From Acidobacteriota bacterium (GTDB taxonomy: Bacteria > Acidobacteriota > Terriglobia > Acidiferrales > UBA7541), in the NCBI GenBank assembly GCA_013289585.1, contig JABCZR010000003.1, positions 1-64,000 on the forward strand: a stretch of 64,000 nt of DNA, given 5' to 3'. Of this stretch, positions 45,508 to 55,754 are shown in pieces (positions within the stretch are counted from its first letter, which is position 1; each line of letters begins with the position of its first letter). The position numbers and the translations under genes are program-made. The notes under the pieces are model-generated. The model saw only the letters and a program-made list of their open reading frames with translations. It ran no database searches and had not been told where the DNA came from.

Positions 45508-47004
45508 TCATTTAGGGTCAGGATCCACTTTCACGAAGCTGTACTTCGCACTGAATTGGATGCGGGGCGCATTTGCCTTTTGGCCGTTTTGCTCCATTGT
45601 CCAGCCATAAAGAAATTCAGCACCAAGGTTGAGTGATCCGGCGGGATTCCAAATCAGATTGGCGCCCGTGTAAGTGGCATGATTGTAAGTTGTTGGGGCC
45701 GCCAAATCGGTATTGTTCACCGCTGCGTAAGAGTAGATTGCGCTGGAACGCAGTCTCTTCATCCAATAATGCTGGTAGGCAGCCTCGATTCCCACCGCTG
45801 GAGTCGCCACTAAATGCGTGTTAACGCCTGTCGCTGGTTCTGCATCAATTCCTAATCCGGAGGTGTCCTGAATGTATCGCGAGATCCCATGCCCAGCAGC
45901 CACTGCAAAGATTAGATTGTCCCTATCAAAGGTCTTGAAGCCGAGTGACGCATTTATGCCCCAACCAAAAACGGAATCTGTCTTCTGGGTCGGAGTTGTC
46001 GTGACGAATGCTCCGATGGAACGAAACAGAGCGGCAATTTGAAAGTGTCCGCGTTCGAATTCCTGGCGCAAGCGAATTGCCCCATCAGGAGCCGGAGCTT
46101 CAGGCTGACTTGTGAATTGCGCCGTTTTGAAGATAACGTCTGAACTGGGCTTTTCCACGGAAAAGTAGAGGGTTGTGCTGGGAGTGAGTGCGAACCCATA
46201 GCGAAACTGCGGATTTCGGAGGCTTACCATTCCATTGGGTCCTTGAAAGTCCAGACCGTCTGGGAAAGCATCCGGATCCATAAAGTTTGTAAAAGTCTGT
46301 CCGATCAGGAGGTTTCTCGCTTGTGCATAGGCATGGCGAAGTCTCGGCGTGGTTGAATTCGTCCCGAAGAAGTCTCCTTCCACATAAAAGCGCACTTCTC
46401 CAACCTGCGAATAGGGAATCCTGAAGTCCAGGCTCAAGCGTGTCGGGCGAATGGAAATGGTCGTGTTATTTATGCTCATCGGTTGGGGAATCGGAAACGA
46501 AGAAGGGATGAACGAATCAGGGTTTCCCGCGGGTTTCAGATCGTAGATGAAATCTGTCTTAAAGTACCCACCGATTTTCAGGATGGTTTGTGTTCCCGGC
46601 AACTGAAAAAAGCCGTGGTACTTCGGGTCAAGAGGCACGTTATTGAAGCGAGCGGCTGCGACGGTGTCTTCAGAGAATTCCCGGTAGTCGGCCGTGGCTT
46701 CTCCAACATGCCGGGAGGTGGGGCCCACGCGCGGTGGTTCTGCCGTTTGAATGGTGCCATTTTGCCTAGTTGGAGGAGTCGTAGGAGCAGTTGCGGCCTG
46801 ACTCGGTGGCGCGGCAGCTTTCGTGCCCTTAAGTTCATCGATCTCCGCCTGCATCTTGCTCATTTGTGCGCTCATTGATTCCAGTAGTTTGCGCAATTCT
46901 TGAGCTTCAGACGAGGAAGTCTGAGATTGCGGCAGGGCCCTCGCGGGCAGCATCGCTACAGCCAAGAACATAATTGCAAAAAGATACGGCAGCCGAATTT
47001 TCAT
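45508..47004 (-). CDS. DcaP-family outer-membrane porin
   Basis: 498 residues: a signal peptide (about 1-23), an N-terminal coiled coil ('EAQELRKLLESMSAQMSKMQAEIDELKG', about 33-60), a Pro/Thr linker, then a porin barrel starting 'TILKIGGYFKTDFIYDLKPAG' and ending 'FSAKYSFVKVDPDPK'. DcaP-type trimeric porins take up dicarboxylic acids in other bacteria, which fits a DASS symporter nearby. GAGGAG precedes the ATG. It diverges from the decarboxylase across 528 bases containing two operators. Confidence 0.85.
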   Translation of the reverse strand: MKIRLPYLFAIMFLAVAMLPARALPQSQTSSSEAQELRKLLESMSAQMSKMQAEIDELKGTKAAAPPSQAATAPTTPPTRQNGTIQTAEPPRVGPTSRHVGEATADYREFSEDTVAAARFNNVPLDPKYHGFFQLPGTQTILKIGGYFKTDFIYDLKPAGNPDSFIPSSFPIPQPMSINNTTISIRPTRLSLDFRIPYSQVGEVRFYVEGDFFGTNSTTPRLRHAYAQARNLLIGQTFTNFMDPDAFPDGLDFQGPNGMVSLRNPQFRYGFALTPSTTLYFSVEKPSSDVIFKTAQFTSQPEAPAPDGAIRLRQEFERGHFQIAALFRSIGAFVTTTPTQKTDSVFGWGINASLGFKTFDRDNLIFAVAAGHGISRYIQDTSGLGIDAEPATGVNTHLVATPAVGIEAAYQHYWMKRLRSSAIYSYAAVNNTDLAAPTTYNHATYTGANLIWNPAGSLNLGAEFLYGWTMEQNGQKANAPRIQFSAKYSFVKVDPDPK

Positions 47005-47139
47005 CGTTCTTCTCCTCGCATTTGTTCAAGCCACACGCGAAAACAACCTTCTGCTCAGCCGAATACGAACTACCCCAGCTAGTCCAACTCGACGAACTAG
47101 GGTCTCGCTTCTTTTAGCCTTGGCGTGCAAGGGAGACAA

Positions 47140-47155
47140 CTAGGGAAATCCCTAA
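47140..47155. promoter_or_regulatory. Palindromic operator, site 5
   Basis: CTAGGGAAATCCCTAA, 15 of 16 to the reverse-complement form of the consensus, 135 bases before the porin ATG. Confidence 0.62.
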
Positions 47156-47251
47156 ACCCGGTGCCCGCAATCTTGCCGAAACATTCAAAATGCAAATCGA
47201 TACGCCACATAACCGTATTTCAACCCGAGGATTGATATCCAGCAGACGAGC

Positions 47252-47267
47252 CTAGGGATTTCCCTAG
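47252..47267. promoter_or_regulatory. Palindromic operator, site 6 (perfect)
   Basis: CTAGGGATTTCCCTAG, 16 of 16. It lies 247 bases before the porin ATG and 265 before the decarboxylase ATG. Confidence 0.7.
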
Positions 47268-47532
47268 TTGTCGCGATTCTTCAACGTTGTTAAATGTCAC
47301 GTGAGATTGGAATTGCATTCGCATGAGAAAGCGAAAACCGGCCGCCTGAAGCCGAGGTTGAGTTGTCAGGAGGTCCATAGCCAGATTTATTTGAGGCAGT
47401 GGCCTAGCAATCTTTTGTTGGCGGGCTTGTTCAACAGAACTGATTGCGCCGTCCGCACCCGATCTTAGATTTCAATTGCCAGGCGAAGCTCCTTCAGTAG
47501 CAAAAGTCGGCGAGAGTAAATGGAGGGAAATC

Positions 47533-50349
47533 ATGAGTGCATCAGCAAATCCGGAGGCTCCTCGAGTGGACCAATTCTTAATGGCGGCGGAAGTAAGGTT
47601 CGATCGCTGGCGAGCATTGCTGCAGGCCGCTCGTACGTGGGAAAAATCACCGAGCCAACTGAGTCGGAACAAGGACGAGAATCATGCGGCTTTGATCCAG
47701 GCCTTTGCGGAGTTGCGTCAGCTGGAAGATTTCTTTGCCTATCCGGGACAATCACTGCTGAAGTCCCTGGAGGAGCGCATTGCATCGAATGACGCTGCTG
47801 GAACGGCTCGCGTGGTGCAATCGATCAGCAACGCGCTGGTGACACATTCTTATCGGTCCAGCGTCGCAGACTGGGAAAGTGCGGAACAAACCCCCGTAAG
47901 TTTTGGCGAACGGGTGCCTGGTATAGGGGAAGAGCCAGCGGCACACCGGCCCTATTTCGAAGTGCTCGTGGTGAGTCCGGCGCGTCCGACCACATGGCAG
48001 GAACTGTCGCAGGATCTCCGGAGGTTGCGCAGACCCCAAGATAAATTCGTATATGAACCGGTGTTTGTAGGCTCATTTGAAGACGCGGTATTGGCAACGA
48101 TTCTGAACGGCAGCTTTGAGGCAGTGATTATTTATGAGGGAATTCCTCTTGCCTCATCTCACAACAGCCCGGTTCTGCGCGAATTCCTGGCAAGCCATCT
48201 TGCCGCCAGCGGAATCGGAACAAATCAAGCCGACTACAGTCTGGCGCTTGCTCAGGGCTTGAAGCAGCTGCGCCCCGAGCTCGATATCTATTACCTGAGT
48301 GACCGGCAGGTGGAAAAATTGGCGGGTGATGTCACGGCGGATTGCATCCGCCGGATTTTCTACCAAGTCGAAGAGCCGTTGGAGCTGCATCTCAGCATTC
48401 TTGATGGAGTTGCGGACCGATTCGACACGCCGTATTTCGACAACCTGCAGAAATATGCGCAGCGCCCTATCGGAACATTTCACGCGCTGCCAATTGCTCG
48501 AGGCAAATCCATCTTTAAATCGAACTGGATCAGCGACATGGGCAAGTTTTACGGGATAAATCTGTTTCTTGCAGAGTCTTCAGCTACGACCGGCGGATTG
48601 GATAGTCTGCTGGAGCCCACAGGCAACATCAAAGTGGCTCAGGAAAAGGCTGCCAGAGCTTTCGGAGCGGATCATGTTTTCTTTGTGACTAACGGAACTT
48701 CGACTTCGAACAAGATCGTGGAGCAGGCGCTGCTGGCACCCGGTGACATCATGTTGGTCGACCGGAACTGTCATAAGTCGCACCACTATGGCGCGGTGCT
48801 TTCTGGGGCCTATCCTCTCTACGTCGAAGCTTATCCACTCACACAGTACTCGATGTATGGCGCGGTTCCGCTGCGCACGATCAAGAAAGCGCTGCTTGAT
48901 TTGAAGGCCGAGGGCCGACTAGATCGCGCACGGCTTCTGGTGCTCACAAACTGCACATTTGATGGCCATATCTATAACGCCGAGCGCGTCATGGAAGAGT
49001 GTCTCGCGATCAAGCCAGATCTTATTTTCCTTTGGGATGAAGCTTGGTTTGGTTTCGCCAGGTGGACCCCGTTCTACCGTCGGAGAACGGCCATGGGGGC
49101 GGCTGCGATTCTGGAGAAAAAGTTCAGAGATCCCGCGTACCGCGCGGCCTACAAAGAGCAAGAAAAAAAACTGGGAGCCGACCTTAAAGCCGGTGAGAAA
49201 ACACTGCTGGAGACCAGATTGATTCCAGACCCCGAGAAAGTGCGCCTTCGGGTCTATCAAACAAACTCGACCCACAAGTCCATGTCGTGTCTCCGGCAGG
49301 GTTCCATGGTGCTCGTCAAAGACCAGGACTATCACACGGTGGAGGAACAATTCCACGAGGCGGTTTTCACACACGCTTCCACTTCACCCAACCTTCAGAT
49401 TATTGCCACCTTGGACGTTGCGCGTCGCCAGATGGAATTAGAAGGCTACGAGCTAGTGAATCGCGCGATCCAGTTAGCGCTGGATTTCCGGCGCGAGGTG
49501 AACTCGCATCCACTCATATCAAAGTATTTTCGTGTGCTTGGCGCCGACGAACTGATTCCTGCTGAGTTTCGTAATTCTGGATTTGTCGACTATCTGACGC
49601 CCGGTGCGAATTGGGCCACAGCAGTCAAGGCCCTAAGGGATGACGAAGTCGCACTCGACGTTACACGACTCACGCTAGTGTGCGGTTCTGCTGGATTTGA
49701 CGGCACACAATTCAAGAGTTTGCTCGCCGCAGACTTTGACATCCAGTTGAACAAAACTTCGCGCAACAGCGTCTTGCTTCAAACCAACATTAACAACACA
49801 CGCAGTGACATCGCTCAACTGATTAAGGTGCTCGTCCAGATCTCGCAGGGGATCGAGAAGAAGCTTGGGGAGGGTGGCAGCGCCGCTAAGCAAGTATTTG
49901 AAGCGCGCGTGAAATCGCTAATGACCGATGTACCGGACCTTCCAAATTTCAGTTGCTTCTTCGAGCAGTTCCGCGAAGATCCTTCCAGCAAGACCAGCGA
50001 AGGCGATATGCGCTCTGCATTCTTCGCGGCCTATCGCCAGCAGCAGTGCGAACACATAAAGCTTTCCAGCCCGGAAATCGATAAGCGCTTGAAGAGTGGG
50101 CCGGAGTTGATTTCGGCAAACTTCGTGATCCCGTACCCTCCGGGATTCCCGATTATGGTTCCCGGCCAAGTCATCAATGGGGAAACGATTGAGTTCATGC
50201 GCAAGCTGGACGTCAAGGAAATCCACGGCTACAACGCCTCGCTCGGGCTAAAGCTGCTCAATCCCGCGTCTATGCAGTCGGCTAAAACACCCAGCGGGAA
50301 AGCTGCGCATGCGGCAAGGAATCTCAGGCACAAGTCAGCGGCAGGCTAG
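47533..50349 (+). CDS. Large Orn/Lys/Arg-type PLP decarboxylase
   Basis: 938 residues from ATG 47533, with GGAGGG upstream. An N-terminal region (about 1-300) includes a flavodoxin/receiver-like stretch ('EVLVVSPARP', 'FEAVIIYEGIPLAS'). The fold-type I PLP domain follows ('FFVTNGTSTSNKIVEQALLAPGDIMLVDRNCHKS'), with the Schiff-base lysine at Lys582 in NSTHKSMSCL. It ends in a C-terminal domain ('VIPYPPGFPIMVPGQVI'). Typical biosynthetic or acid-inducible members have about 710-760 residues, so this one is long. The substrate cannot be fixed from sequence. The aspT-aspD-aspT genes follow. Confidence 0.85.
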   Translation: MSASANPEAPRVDQFLMAAEVRFDRWRALLQAARTWEKSPSQLSRNKDENHAALIQAFAELRQLEDFFAYPGQSLLKSLEERIASNDAAGTARVVQSISNALVTHSYRSSVADWESAEQTPVSFGERVPGIGEEPAAHRPYFEVLVVSPARPTTWQELSQDLRRLRRPQDKFVYEPVFVGSFEDAVLATILNGSFEAVIIYEGIPLASSHNSPVLREFLASHLAASGIGTNQADYSLALAQGLKQLRPELDIYYLSDRQVEKLAGDVTADCIRRIFYQVEEPLELHLSILDGVADRFDTPYFDNLQKYAQRPIGTFHALPIARGKSIFKSNWISDMGKFYGINLFLAESSATTGGLDSLLEPTGNIKVAQEKAARAFGADHVFFVTNGTSTSNKIVEQALLAPGDIMLVDRNCHKSHHYGAVLSGAYPLYVEAYPLTQYSMYGAVPLRTIKKALLDLKAEGRLDRARLLVLTNCTFDGHIYNAERVMEECLAIKPDLIFLWDEAWFGFARWTPFYRRRTAMGAAAILEKKFRDPAYRAAYKEQEKKLGADLKAGEKTLLETRLIPDPEKVRLRVYQTNSTHKSMSCLRQGSMVLVKDQDYHTVEEQFHEAVFTHASTSPNLQIIATLDVARRQMELEGYELVNRAIQLALDFRREVNSHPLISKYFRVLGADELIPAEFRNSGFVDYLTPGANWATAVKALRDDEVALDVTRLTLVCGSAGFDGTQFKSLLAADFDIQLNKTSRNSVLLQTNINNTRSDIAQLIKVLVQISQGIEKKLGEGGSAAKQVFEARVKSLMTDVPDLPNFSCFFEQFREDPSSKTSEGDMRSAFFAAYRQQQCEHIKLSSPEIDKRLKSGPELISANFVIPYPPGFPIMVPGQVINGETIEFMRKLDVKEIHGYNASLGLKLLNPASMQSAKTPSGKAAHAARNLRHKSAAG

Positions 50350-50490
50350 CTTATCGCGTCGAGTGGGGGAATAAGCTGGCGCTTACGAAGGGATGAATGC
50401 GTAGTGGGGTTGACCCGGCGGAGGCAGCGGCAAGCATGTCGTCAGAACCCGGTGCTCAATTAACATCGGGCAATTACAAGGAGTCAAACG

Positions 50491-52188
50491 ATGGGCATAT
50501 TAGCATGGTTCGCTGCTACCCTCCGGCAGTACCCGGAGATCGCCATCTTCCTTACGCTTGCCATCGGATATTATTTCGGTAAGTTCACCTTCAAGGGAAT
50601 TGGCTTGGGGTCCGTCACGGCGACTCTGCTGGCCGGCGTCTTGATCGGGCAGATCGGAATTACCATTTCTCAGCCTCTCAAGGCGACAGTCTTCCTCCTG
50701 TTTCTCTTTGCCGTCGGCTACGGCGTGGGTCCGCAGTTCGTCCGCGGTGTCGCAAAGGACGGGGTGCCTCAAGCCCTCTTCACAGTGGTCCAGTGCGTGT
50801 TGAGCCTTGTGGTCCCTGTAGCGATCGTCAAGTTTGTCGGCTACAACCTCGGCTACGCGGCGGGGTTTTACTCCGGGTCGCAAACGCTCTCGGCGGCGAT
50901 GGGCCTCTCGACCGACGCCATCAACCGACTTGGTCTGGCCGCCGACCAGGCTAAGCAACTGATCGATTCTATGCCGGTCGCCTACGCTGTGACCTACATG
51001 TTTGGAACAATGGGATCGGCGATCGTAATTGCATTGCTTGGTCCGAAACTGCTCCGCATTAATTTAGAGGCGGCGTGCGAAGAGTACGAGGAGAAGAATG
51101 GAGGCAGTAAGGAGCTTGGTGGGCCAGGCACAGCCTGGCACCGCTGGGAAGTGCGTGCGTTTCGAGTGCAACCAGGCGGGAAGGCTGTTGGCCTCCGGGT
51201 AACCGAGGCCGAATCGCTCGTTCCCGACGCACGAGTATTTATTCTGCGCTTACGTCGCGGGGGAACGATTGAGGATGCGGCCGCAGACGCTGTGCTGCAA
51301 GAGGGCGACGTGCTAGCGGTAGTTGGTGCGCGCGAAGTGATCGTGAGTCTGACCGGGGCAGGCGCGAAGGAGGTGGACGACCCAGAACTGCTGAGCGTGC
51401 CTGTAGAAGGTGTCGACGTTTATGTGACTAACAAGGCTGTCGATGGCAAGACTTTGGCCGAACTGGCTGGGCTGCCTGGAGCGCGCGGCGTGTTCCTGCG
51501 AAAAATCACGCGGGGTGCAACCGCCACTTCGATACCGATCCTACCGAACACACAGATTCAGCGTGGCGACATCCTCACGTTGGTGGGTCGCACGCAGGAC
51601 ACTACCGGCGCAGCCAAGCTAGTGGGAGTCGCGGACAGGCCAACGGATGTTGCCGACGTCGCGTTCATGGGCGCCGGAATTGTGATTGGTGCGCTGATCG
51701 GCGCGCTAGTCTGGAAAGTAGGTGGTGTGCCGCTGACGCTCTCAACCGCCGGCGGCGCGCTCGTCTCGGGGCTCATTTGCGGGTGGTTGCGCTCGGTGCA
51801 TCCCAAGTTCGGCCGCATTCCTACGCCAACCCTCTGGTTCATGAACTCCGTCGGTCTTAACATCTTCATCGCCATAGTTGGCATCTCGGCCGGTCCGGGC
51901 TTCGTAAATGGCTTGCGGACACAAGGCATTGGGCTGTTCCTATGGGGAGCCGTGGCAACGACGGTGCCTCTCGTCTTGGGGATGTTCATCGGCAAGTACC
52001 TCTTCCGCTTCCACGATGCGCTTCTACTCGGCATTGTTTCCGGAGCGCGCACGACGACGGCTTCGCTCGGCTTGGTCTGCGATATAGGCAAGAGCCAGGT
52101 GCCCGCTTTAGGTTATAGCGTGACCTACGCCGTCGGTAACACTCTGCTCACGATCTGGGGCATGGTCGTCATCATGCTTCTGTCGTGA
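50491..52188 (+). CDS. aspT: Aspartate:alanine antiporter (AspT family), copy 1
   Basis: 565 residues with the AAEx architecture: N-terminal membrane half ('[27 protein letters not shown]', '[10 protein letters not shown]'), two TrkA-C-type cytosolic domains (about 205-385) and a C-terminal membrane half ('[19 protein letters not shown]', '[17 protein letters not shown]'). AspT exchanges external aspartate for internal alanine and, with AspD, generates proton-motive force. AAGGAG lies before the ATG. It is 141 bases after the decarboxylase and 22 bases before aspD. Confidence 0.9.
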   Translation: MGILAWFAATLRQYPEIAIFLTLAIGYYFGKFTFKGIGLGSVTATLLAGVLIGQIGITISQPLKATVFLLFLFAVGYGVGPQFVRGVAKDGVPQALFTVVQCVLSLVVPVAIVKFVGYNLGYAAGFYSGSQTLSAAMGLSTDAINRLGLAADQAKQLIDSMPVAYAVTYMFGTMGSAIVIALLGPKLLRINLEAACEEYEEKNGGSKELGGPGTAWHRWEVRAFRVQPGGKAVGLRVTEAESLVPDARVFILRLRRGGTIEDAAADAVLQEGDVLAVVGAREVIVSLTGAGAKEVDDPELLSVPVEGVDVYVTNKAVDGKTLAELAGLPGARGVFLRKITRGATATSIPILPNTQIQRGDILTLVGRTQDTTGAAKLVGVADRPTDVADVAFMGAGIVIGALIGALVWKVGGVPLTLSTAGGALVSGLICGWLRSVHPKFGRIPTPTLWFMNSVGLNIFIAIVGISAGPGFVNGLRTQGIGLFLWGAVATTVPLVLGMFIGKYLFRFHDALLLGIVSGARTTTASLGLVCDIGKSQVPALGYSVTYAVGNTLLTIWGMVVIMLLS

Positions 52189-52210
52189 CATTCTTTGAAA
52201 GGTGAAAATC

Positions 52211-53842
52211 ATGGACCTCGTAAAGCTCCGTAAATTCGAAACGTTGGGCCCGTTTGAGATTAAAGATGAGCTGATCAAGCTCGCCAAGAAAACCTCGCGT
52301 ACGACGCAGTCGGCATTCCTCAATGCGGGGCGTGGCAACCCCAACTGGATCGCCACCACTCCGCGAGAAGGATTCTTCCTTCTCGGTCAGTTCGCGGTCA
52401 CCGAAAGCAAGCGGGTGATGGAGCATCCTGCAGGTGTCGGTGGAATGCCGCAGCCGCAAGGCATCGCGAGCCGTTTCGAAGTATGGCTCGCAAAACATTC
52501 CGACATGCCCGGTGCGTCCTTTCTCTCGGCGATGGTGCCGTTTGCAATAAAGACGTTCGGGTTCGAACCGGACGCCTTCGTCCACGAGCTCGTGGACTCG
52601 ATCATCGGCGACAATTATCCGGTCCCCGATCGCATGCTGGTTCACAACGAGCGCATCGTGCACGAGTACTTGGCGTGGGCGATGTGCGGCAATCCGCGGC
52701 CGGCGGGCAAGTTCGACCTCTATGCGGTCGAGGGCGGCACGGCTGCGATGTGCTACATCTTCAAATCAATGAAAGCCAACCGCCTGCTGCACCCAGGAGA
52801 CACAATCGCGCTGGGCACGCCGATTTTTACGCCGTACCTCGAACTGCCGCACCTCGAAGACTACGGGCTGCATTTCATTACCATCCAAGCCCCGCAAGAG
52901 AATCGCTTTCAGTTCACGGACGCAGAGCTCAAGAAGCTGGAAGATCCCAAGGTCAAGGCGTTCTTCCTCGTCAATCCCGGCAATCCGACAGGCGTGGCAA
53001 TCAGCAGGGAAGTGATCGGCAAGATCGCAAATCTAGTGAAGACGAAGCGCCCCGACCTCATGATTCTGACCGACGACGTTTACGGAACGTTTGTCCACGA
53101 TTTCCGATCTCTGCTTGGCGAGCTACCGTACAACACCATTGGTGTCTACTCCTATTCCAAATATGTCGGCTGCACCGGGTGGCGCCTCGGTGTCATCGCG
53201 GTCCATGAAGACAACATTTTCGACAAGATGATCGCGAAGCTCTCGGATGTCGATCTGAAAGCGCTCGACAAACGGTATGGCACACTGGTCCTCGAGCCGC
53301 GCAAAATCAAGTTCATCGACCGCATTGTGGCCGACAGCCGGGATGTGGCCCTCAATCACACAGCCGGCCTCGCACTGCCCCAGCAGGTCATGATGAGCCT
53401 GTTCTCCCTTGCTGAAATGATGGATGGAGCCAAGCTGTATCAGAAGGCCTGCATGGAGATCGTGCACCGGCGCGCCAAGGCCATGATTGAAGGCCTCGGC
53501 ATCGAAGTCACTCCGAACACGCTGTACAACGCCTACTACGGTTTGATCGACTTCGAATTTTTTGCACGCAAGAACATCGGCGAAGACGCCGTCGAATACC
53601 TTAAGAAAAATGTCCACCCGCTCGACCTCGCCTTCTGTCTCGCCGAGGATCACGGGATCGTGCTGCTGAATGGCGGAGGCTTCGAGGCGCCAGACTGGTC
53701 GCTGCGCGTGTCCCTGGCCAATCTGCCCGACGAAGCGTATGAGGAAATCGGACGCGGCGTTCGAGCGATCGCGCGCGGCTACCGCGATGCTTTCGAGGCT
53801 TCGAAGGGCACGAAAAAATCCGGACAAGCGGCAGCGCGATAG
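52211..53842 (+). CDS. aspD: Aspartate 4-decarboxylase / transaminase
   Basis: 543 residues from ATG 52211 with AAGGTGA upstream (GTG 52202 is an alternative). It has the AspD-specific N-terminal region and the aminotransferase fold: 'AVEGGTAAMCYIF', 'FFLVNPGNPTGVAIS', 'DDVYGTF' and the PLP lysine Lys317 in SYSKYVGCTGWRLG. It converts aspartate to alanine and CO2, consuming a cytosolic proton. Its position between two AspT copies supports this role strongly. Confidence 0.93.
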   Translation: MDLVKLRKFETLGPFEIKDELIKLAKKTSRTTQSAFLNAGRGNPNWIATTPREGFFLLGQFAVTESKRVMEHPAGVGGMPQPQGIASRFEVWLAKHSDMPGASFLSAMVPFAIKTFGFEPDAFVHELVDSIIGDNYPVPDRMLVHNERIVHEYLAWAMCGNPRPAGKFDLYAVEGGTAAMCYIFKSMKANRLLHPGDTIALGTPIFTPYLELPHLEDYGLHFITIQAPQENRFQFTDAELKKLEDPKVKAFFLVNPGNPTGVAISREVIGKIANLVKTKRPDLMILTDDVYGTFVHDFRSLLGELPYNTIGVYSYSKYVGCTGWRLGVIAVHEDNIFDKMIAKLSDVDLKALDKRYGTLVLEPRKIKFIDRIVADSRDVALNHTAGLALPQQVMMSLFSLAEMMDGAKLYQKACMEIVHRRAKAMIEGLGIEVTPNTLYNAYYGLIDFEFFARKNIGEDAVEYLKKNVHPLDLAFCLAEDHGIVLLNGGGFEAPDWSLRVSLANLPDEAYEEIGRGVRAIARGYRDAFEASKGTKKSGQAAAR

Positions 53843-54015
53843 TGCACCGCGGCTTTCCGGGATCACGAGAAGAAAAACGCCAGAATTCTGCTGAACGATT
53901 TCAGCGCGGCCAGTAGGAAATAGAATGGATACCTCGTTGGGCGGCCTCCACAACTCTCACCCGAAAATCAGGTGGTGGGTCCTCAAGAGGGAGGCCGCCG
54001 TAAAAGGAATGGCCT

Positions 54016-55707
54016 ATGGAGTGGCTGGCGAAACTCTTTACAAAGTATCCCGAAATGGCAGTCTACCTGGCAGTAGGCCTAGGGTACTTGATCGGTCGGT
54101 TGAAGTTTCGTGGTGTCGGACTTGGTGTGGTGACAGGGTCCTTGTTGGGAGGGATTTTTATTGGGAATTTCTTTCACGTGCCCGTATCCGACCAAGCTAA
54201 ATCGATCGTATTCCTTCTGTTCCTTTTCGGAATCGGTTACTCGGTGGGACCTAGTTTTTTTCAGAATCTTAAAGGGGAAGGCTGGCGCTGGGCCGTGCTC
54301 GGCGTATTTGTTCCTGTAATAGGCCTTTTGACGGCTTACGCTGTCGCTCATTTTCTGAAACTTGACCCAGGCTATTCCGCCGGTTTGCTATCCGGAGCCT
54401 TGACAGAGTCCCCTGCAATCGGCACTGCAAGCGAAGCAATACGTTCCTTATCATTGCCCGACGAACTGAAACAGCAATGGATCGCACACATCGCTGTCGC
54501 GGATGCAATCTGCTACGTCTTCGGTACCTTGGGCGTGATCTGGTGCTGTAGCAGCCTTGGACCGAAACTCCTTGGCTTTGACCTTCGTGCCGAGTCCAAG
54601 AAAGTGGAAGCCAACCTAGGAATCCAACGCTCGAAGCTCGGCGTTTATTCCGCATGGCAACCTATCGGTTTTCGCGTCTATACAATTCCTCAAGACGGCC
54701 TCGTCGTTGGCAAAACAGTCGCGGAAGCCGAGCAGTCTGTGCCCGGTGTCCGCCTCTTTGTAGAACGAATTCGACGTAATGGGAAGATCTTCTCACCCCT
54801 AGGCACCAGCGTCCTGGAGGCAAATGATACGGTCGCTGTGCTCGGGCGTACGGAAATCATGATCAAAGCACTTGGTCCGCTGGCCAGAGAGGTCGCTGAC
54901 CCTGAACTGCTGGAGATTCCAGTAGCATCCTACGATCTATACACCACCAGTAAGACGATTGCTGGCAAGACTCTCCAGGAGATTGTAGATGATGTCGAGG
55001 AAGCTCGTGGCGTTTTGCTGAAAGGCATCTCGCGCGGTGGCCATGAGATTCCAATCGGAACAAATACAGTGATCGAACGCGGCGACTTACTACGTGTAAG
55101 TGGATCTGAATCTGCAGTCGAGGAACTGGCCCCTGTAGTTGGCCGCGTGATTCACCCAACGGATGAGACCGATTTTGCTGTGCTCGGAATAGCCATATCC
55201 ATCGGCGTATTGGTGGGGGCCGTGCTCACAATACCCATAGGGCATCTGAGAATAGCGTTGGGCACTAGCGTTGGAACTCTTCTCGCCGGCGTGACCGTTG
55301 GATGGATGCGGTCTGTGCGTCCGTGGTTCGGAATAATTCCAGATGCCGCGATTTTGTTCATGCGGTCGCTTGGACTGGCAGCGTTTGTGGCAATGATCGG
55401 CCTAAAAGCTGGGCCGATCTTTGTGCAGGCAGTGAGAGAATTTGGCTACATCCTCTTCCTTGGAGGAATTGCGGTAACGCTTACACCACTCATTGCAGGT
55501 CTTTTCTTCGGCCGCTACGTTCTTGGACTCAACCCGGCACTCTTGCTTGGAGGCATCGCTGGAGCACAGACGATGATCGCGGGCGTCGCCGCGGTGCAGG
55601 AGAAATCAGACAGCCAAGTTGCCACATTAGGCTATTCGTACACGGTGGCATTTGGACATATCTTTTTGACTATCTGGGGAACCATTATCGTTTCCCTAAT
55701 GACTTAG
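54016..55707 (+). CDS. Aspartate:alanine antiporter (AspT family), copy 2
   Basis: 563 residues with the same two membrane halves and central TrkA-C pair as copy 1 ('YPEMAVYLAVGLGYLIGRLKFRGVGLG', 'GGIAGAQTMIAGVAAV'). The sequence has clearly diverged, and the conserved C-terminal motif differs (AGAQTMI versus SGARTTT). It starts 173 bases after aspD with AAGGA upstream. It may exchange a different amino-acid pair, for example for the large decarboxylase upstream, or be a paralogue of AspT. Confidence 0.88.
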   Translation: MEWLAKLFTKYPEMAVYLAVGLGYLIGRLKFRGVGLGVVTGSLLGGIFIGNFFHVPVSDQAKSIVFLLFLFGIGYSVGPSFFQNLKGEGWRWAVLGVFVPVIGLLTAYAVAHFLKLDPGYSAGLLSGALTESPAIGTASEAIRSLSLPDELKQQWIAHIAVADAICYVFGTLGVIWCCSSLGPKLLGFDLRAESKKVEANLGIQRSKLGVYSAWQPIGFRVYTIPQDGLVVGKTVAEAEQSVPGVRLFVERIRRNGKIFSPLGTSVLEANDTVAVLGRTEIMIKALGPLAREVADPELLEIPVASYDLYTTSKTIAGKTLQEIVDDVEEARGVLLKGISRGGHEIPIGTNTVIERGDLLRVSGSESAVEELAPVVGRVIHPTDETDFAVLGIAISIGVLVGAVLTIPIGHLRIALGTSVGTLLAGVTVGWMRSVRPWFGIIPDAAILFMRSLGLAAFVAMIGLKAGPIFVQAVREFGYILFLGGIAVTLTPLIAGLFFGRYVLGLNPALLLGGIAGAQTMIAGVAAVQEKSDSQVATLGYSYTVAFGHIFLTIWGTIIVSLMT

Positions 55708-55754
55708 CTTGAGACACCCTGGCGGAATAAGCAGGACTGAAGGCTCATATAGCG

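Larger units (their letters stand above)
47005..47532. other. Divergent control region, porin versus decarboxylase operon
   Basis: No gene. It holds operator sites 5 (47140-47155) and 6 (47252-47267, the only perfect copy) and a further half-site CTAGGG at 47098-47103. Ribosome sites GAGGAG (porin) and GGAGGG (decarboxylase) flank it. Confidence 0.6.
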
